Both the position numbers and the translations under genes were made by a program. This document shows, one piece after another, positions 60,587 to 64,000 of a stretch of DNA of 64,000 nt. Positions within the stretch are counted from its first letter, which is position 1, and each line of letters opens with the position of its first letter. The DNA comes from Trochalopteron elliotii. Its lineage: Eukaryota > Chordata > Aves > Passeriformes > Leiothrichidae. A model generated the notes under the pieces. That model saw only the letters and a program-made list of their open reading frames with translations, did not search any database and was not told the origin of the DNA. The stretch spans positions 354,465 through 418,464 of the forward strand of contig JANPWX010000648.1 of the NCBI GenBank assembly GCA_024734555.1, in the 5' to 3' direction.

Positions 60587-63500
60587 ACCTCTGGCAGGAG
60601 GGTGTGTTTGTACTTGGAAGAGAGGTTCCAGTGCACACCAAAAGTGTGGGATGACAAGGGGAAACCAGCAGGATGTTTCCTTAGCAAGCATTTCAGACTG
60701 ACAGGTTTCTTATCAGTTTCAGACTCACTCATTTTTGAGATAAGGCTGCTGCTTTTGCCACAGCTGCTTGCAGTCAGACTGGAGTGAAGGATGTTGGAAA
60801 GAAACTCCAGAAGCATTTCAGGACACGTTTGTGCACATGCAGGTAGATTGATTAATAACAAGCTGGCCATCCACCTGGGTTCTGTCACCTGGGGTGGGGA
60901 GCTGTAGCACCAGGATTTGCTACAAGACAAACTTCCTCTCTTTCATCAGCATCCCTGGGGTGTTGGAATCTCACTGAAGCATGCACCATGGCACTGGTAT
61001 GACAGCATGTTAAATAAGATAAAGCCCAGTCACTATATTTGCATCACCAGGTCTAAGGGTCAAATGCACCCTGCTTGCTCAATACATTCTCCTGCACTTC
61101 CCTCAGAATAAATGAAGTTTGTTCAAAAAGTATCTACTTTAGTTCCTTGCATTAAAAAAAGATGAACACAAAACAATTAGAAAAGAATTCTCACACGTAT
61201 CTGGTCATTCCTCAGGTTCTGCTGTGGACCTTGTCACTCAGAGGGGGGAGGCCACTTGCAAGTGGGTGAGTGGAATTTGTGAGTACAGCAGTAAAGACTA
61301 CAGGGGTGCCCAAGATGGAAAGCCATAGGCTTCCTTGTTAGACAGGAAAGGTGCATCTCCTACATCTTTGGCAAAGATTTTCTTCCCTACTCTGTGGGTG
61401 CCTGAGAAGCACAGAACCCTCAGCTGAGTCCAGCTGCACAGCCCACACCTCCCATACACCATTTTCAGAGCAAGGTGCCTGGAGAAAGTGTGGAGCAAAG
61501 GTGTTATTAATCACTAGGAGCAGTTTTCCCTCAGCCATTTCAAATCTTCTGCTGCAGAAGGTCCCAAAGTGTCTCAGCTGTTAGCAATCATGTCCCAAAA
61601 TGACCAATTCACAGTCTTAATCAGTTCTGAAATTAAACATCCCTCCCAACATCTCATCCCTCAGAAACAAGACTAAAAACACTATTTGTCAAGTCTTAAC
61701 AAAAACATCCCACACTCTCAGACTCATGCAGTCTGAAGAAAACAAGCAGTAGTCTATTTTTTTTTAGTTTAATGATTGATGTCCCTTAGATTTAATTGCA
61801 TAGAAAAGAAAAATCTTGTAATTAAAATACTGCCATACATGAGATCCAAAGGAAACAACTTTTCTTAATAAAATGCAGAAAATCTTTGAACTCTGAAGAC
61901 CTGAATGGTAAATTCAATTGTCTTCCATTTTCATGCTATGTAGAGAAGACTTGGAGCTCAAAATGCCATGGTTTTTTTTCAACTTCTCTTCCCTGTTAAT
62001 TTGATAGGTTAATTATGTGACATATGTGAAGTACCTAGGACTAATGATAAATAATTTAGTGTTTGACACACACTGTTGATGTACATAGGGATAGGTTTGT
62101 AGTTAGAGACAGAAAAAGGCCATTCAGTGGCTTCACAGATAAAGTCACAGATAAGGTCTTCTAGCAAGTTTTAAGCCTTGATTTATCAAAACAAGTTAAA
62201 TCCAGGCTGTTACTGCTTAAAAAGGGGTTGTTTCTGATAACCTGGTTCCTTGATTCCCAAACTGGGGAGGGGTGAGGTGCAGATGAGCCACTGGGACAGC
62301 AGCAAATTTCCCCTTGAGTGACCAGCAGCCAGTGCAACATGAATGTGCATGTCTGGTCATCACCAGTGCTCAGGTTTGTTTACAGCTGCAAACAAAAGGA
62401 ATGCCAAGTTGTGTTGGAATTCTGGAAACTGAGGATTTTAGGCTTTCTGTGCTAGAAGGCACTGACCCTAAGTAAGCACTACGTTTGACCTGAGGCCGTG
62501 GAACAGGCTTCTGAAATTGAGTGATAGCACTGGGATTGTGGGTGTGGAGTTTGAATAGAAGTGTGTGGTAGCACACACAAATAACTTGCAATAACCTTAC
62601 AAAGGAGATGTGTGATACCCAGCACATCAAAAGGCATTACTTCCTTAAAGAAGGCTGGGCTTGAATATCTTGCACTGAATTTTGTAAAAGATTAAATGCC
62701 AATAATCAGATCAAATGTGGATATATGAGATGAGGCTGGGAAATTGCTTGCCAGACTGAGCCAAGAGGAGGACAGCAGTAAAGTTATTAGCTCAATTAAG
62801 GAGAAAGATGGTTTGATGAAAACCTATACTCACAGAAATAAATCAAGTATTTAGAATATTTAAAAAAACCACCAATTTAAATCTGTGGATAGCTTTTTTC
62901 TGACATCCTCTATGCCAGTGTAATCTAAAGACTTCTCTGTGTGTGAATGAGTATTACAAGAAGTTATCTGCAAGAAACAAATGTAACAACATTTAGCAGC
63001 CCTTCAGCATTTTACAGTTACTCAAATGGATCTCACAGATGGGAAATTACTGCTCTCCCTGCTTTTTATGGACAGGAAGGGACAACACTCCTGGCTGCAG
63101 CTTTCCCTGTGCTAAGCTGCATCCCTCAGGCTCAGGGCAGTACATGGCTCTCCTGATGCTCGTCCCCTCGTGGCCCAGCTGTGGGGCCATGAACTCTGCT
63201 TTCAAGATTGATTTCAATGCTGAAGCATTAAAGCAGTATTTTAGGTACCAGTGATCCCCAGTGCAAGATATTGGTGGATGTTTATGAAGCATTTTCTTAC
63301 ATCCCAGACTGTTAACTTTTCATTAATTCAGGGATAGCTCTAGAAACATAAAATGTGTAACAGTGGATTGCCTATGTGATAACTAAAAAAAGAAAAGAAA
63401 AGAACTATCTTAAACTCCAGAGACCCTCTCTAATTGACCTGACATGCTTATTAAGCAGTTCTGATCAGAAATAATTAACATAATCCAGCTAGACCAATTA

Positions 63501-64000
63501 GAGTTCAGAAAAGGAAAAAGAAAAAAAGAAATTGGAACACTGTAGAAGCTTCAATTTGAAAAGCATCATTTGCAATATGAAATACCAGCTGAGTCAGCAA
63601 ACAAGTAGGAGTTCAGGAAACAAGTTATAACCCCTGACCCAAGGAAATAGTAGATAAACTGAAAAGTCATGACAGGACGTTTTCTTCATGGCAGACATGC
63701 AGAAGACCTTTAAAACTTATTATTACTTCTAGAAGAGATGGGCAGAAGACAGAGTAGTTTAGCTAGTGCAGCAGCACTGAGAGAATAATCCAAGTGTTGG
63801 TTCCACACCAGAGGCCCTGTGGATGGGTGAAAAAAACCAGCTTGTGGGAAGCCTGCTTTGGAAATTTACCCCTGAGAGACATTATTATTAATTACTGTTT
63901 GTTGTTTCCACTGCAGAGGACTGGAGATCTCAAATCTAACTATCCTAAAGGCAAAGGAAGAAAAAACTCTACTAAGAGACTGAACAGTGAGTGCACACAC
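60587..64000. other. Unique non-coding DNA to window end
   Basis: No repeat family recognised. Short A/G-rich runs occur near 63385-63405 and 63509-63532. 62000-62060 and 61780-61900 are AT-rich. No coding exon or RNA gene found. Confidence 0.5.

Noticed and set aside
1..64000. tRNA, rRNA or other structural RNA genes
   Set aside because: No B-box-like GGTTCGAATCC word or cloverleaf arrangement was seen by eye. Small snoRNAs or microRNAs cannot be excluded without a covariance search.

Overview
The window looks like non-coding nuclear DNA of a bird, probably a passerine. The bird call rests on CR1 LINE fragments with the avian (ATTCTATG)-type 3' tail and on many short solo LTRs of endogenous retroviruses. 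The passerine call is weaker: it rests on remembered resemblance of one LTR family to finch ERVL LTRs, and I could not check it. Base composition is AT-rich and CpG-poor. I find no protein-coding gene, tRNA or rRNA. No open frame in the window looks like a known protein, and most frames over about 100 codons lie in repeats, low-complexity DNA or LTRs. The window is best read as a gene desert or the inside of a large intron.

Layout. 1-2.5 kb: unique DNA, then a (TCTCC)n tract running into a 358-base assembly gap (2615-2972). 3.7-4.1 kb: LTR family A, forward. 6.3-6.5 kb: CR1 tail, reverse. 12.4-13.6 kb: a family B LTR interrupted by a second family B LTR. 17.0-18.4 kb: two CR1 copies head to head, the second keeping reverse-transcriptase motifs. 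19.07-19.24 kb: a 44-base T run plus about 100 bases, bracketed by a near-perfect target duplication, which looks like a small poly(A) retrocopy. 21.3-21.7 and 28.5-28.9 kb: two family D LTRs. 25.1 kb: a 12-base minisatellite. 33.6-37.5 kb: the densest repeat cluster, with family C LTR, CR1 with a (CCCTGT)n expansion, family C LTR and family B LTR. 39.4 kb: (ATATCT)n. 42.2-42.8 kb: family E LTR. 43.5 kb: CR1 tail. 45.2-45.7 kb: family C LTR. 46.8-47.3 kb: family F LTR. 50.4-50.9 kb: family A LTR, reverse. 59.95-60.59 kb: family E LTR, inverted relative to the first.

Most LTR edges were set from the sequence by matching target-site duplications: 4 bp for B and D, 5 bp for E, 6 bp for C and one A copy. 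No gag, pol or env remnant was recognised beside any LTR, so all are treated as solo LTRs left by LTR-LTR recombination. The most informative observations are the same-family nested LTR with its own target duplication, the small poly(A) retrocopy, the hexanucleotide array born inside a CR1, and a few AT-rich or locally CpG-rich stretches that resemble conserved non-coding elements. I found no convincing undescribed biological system.
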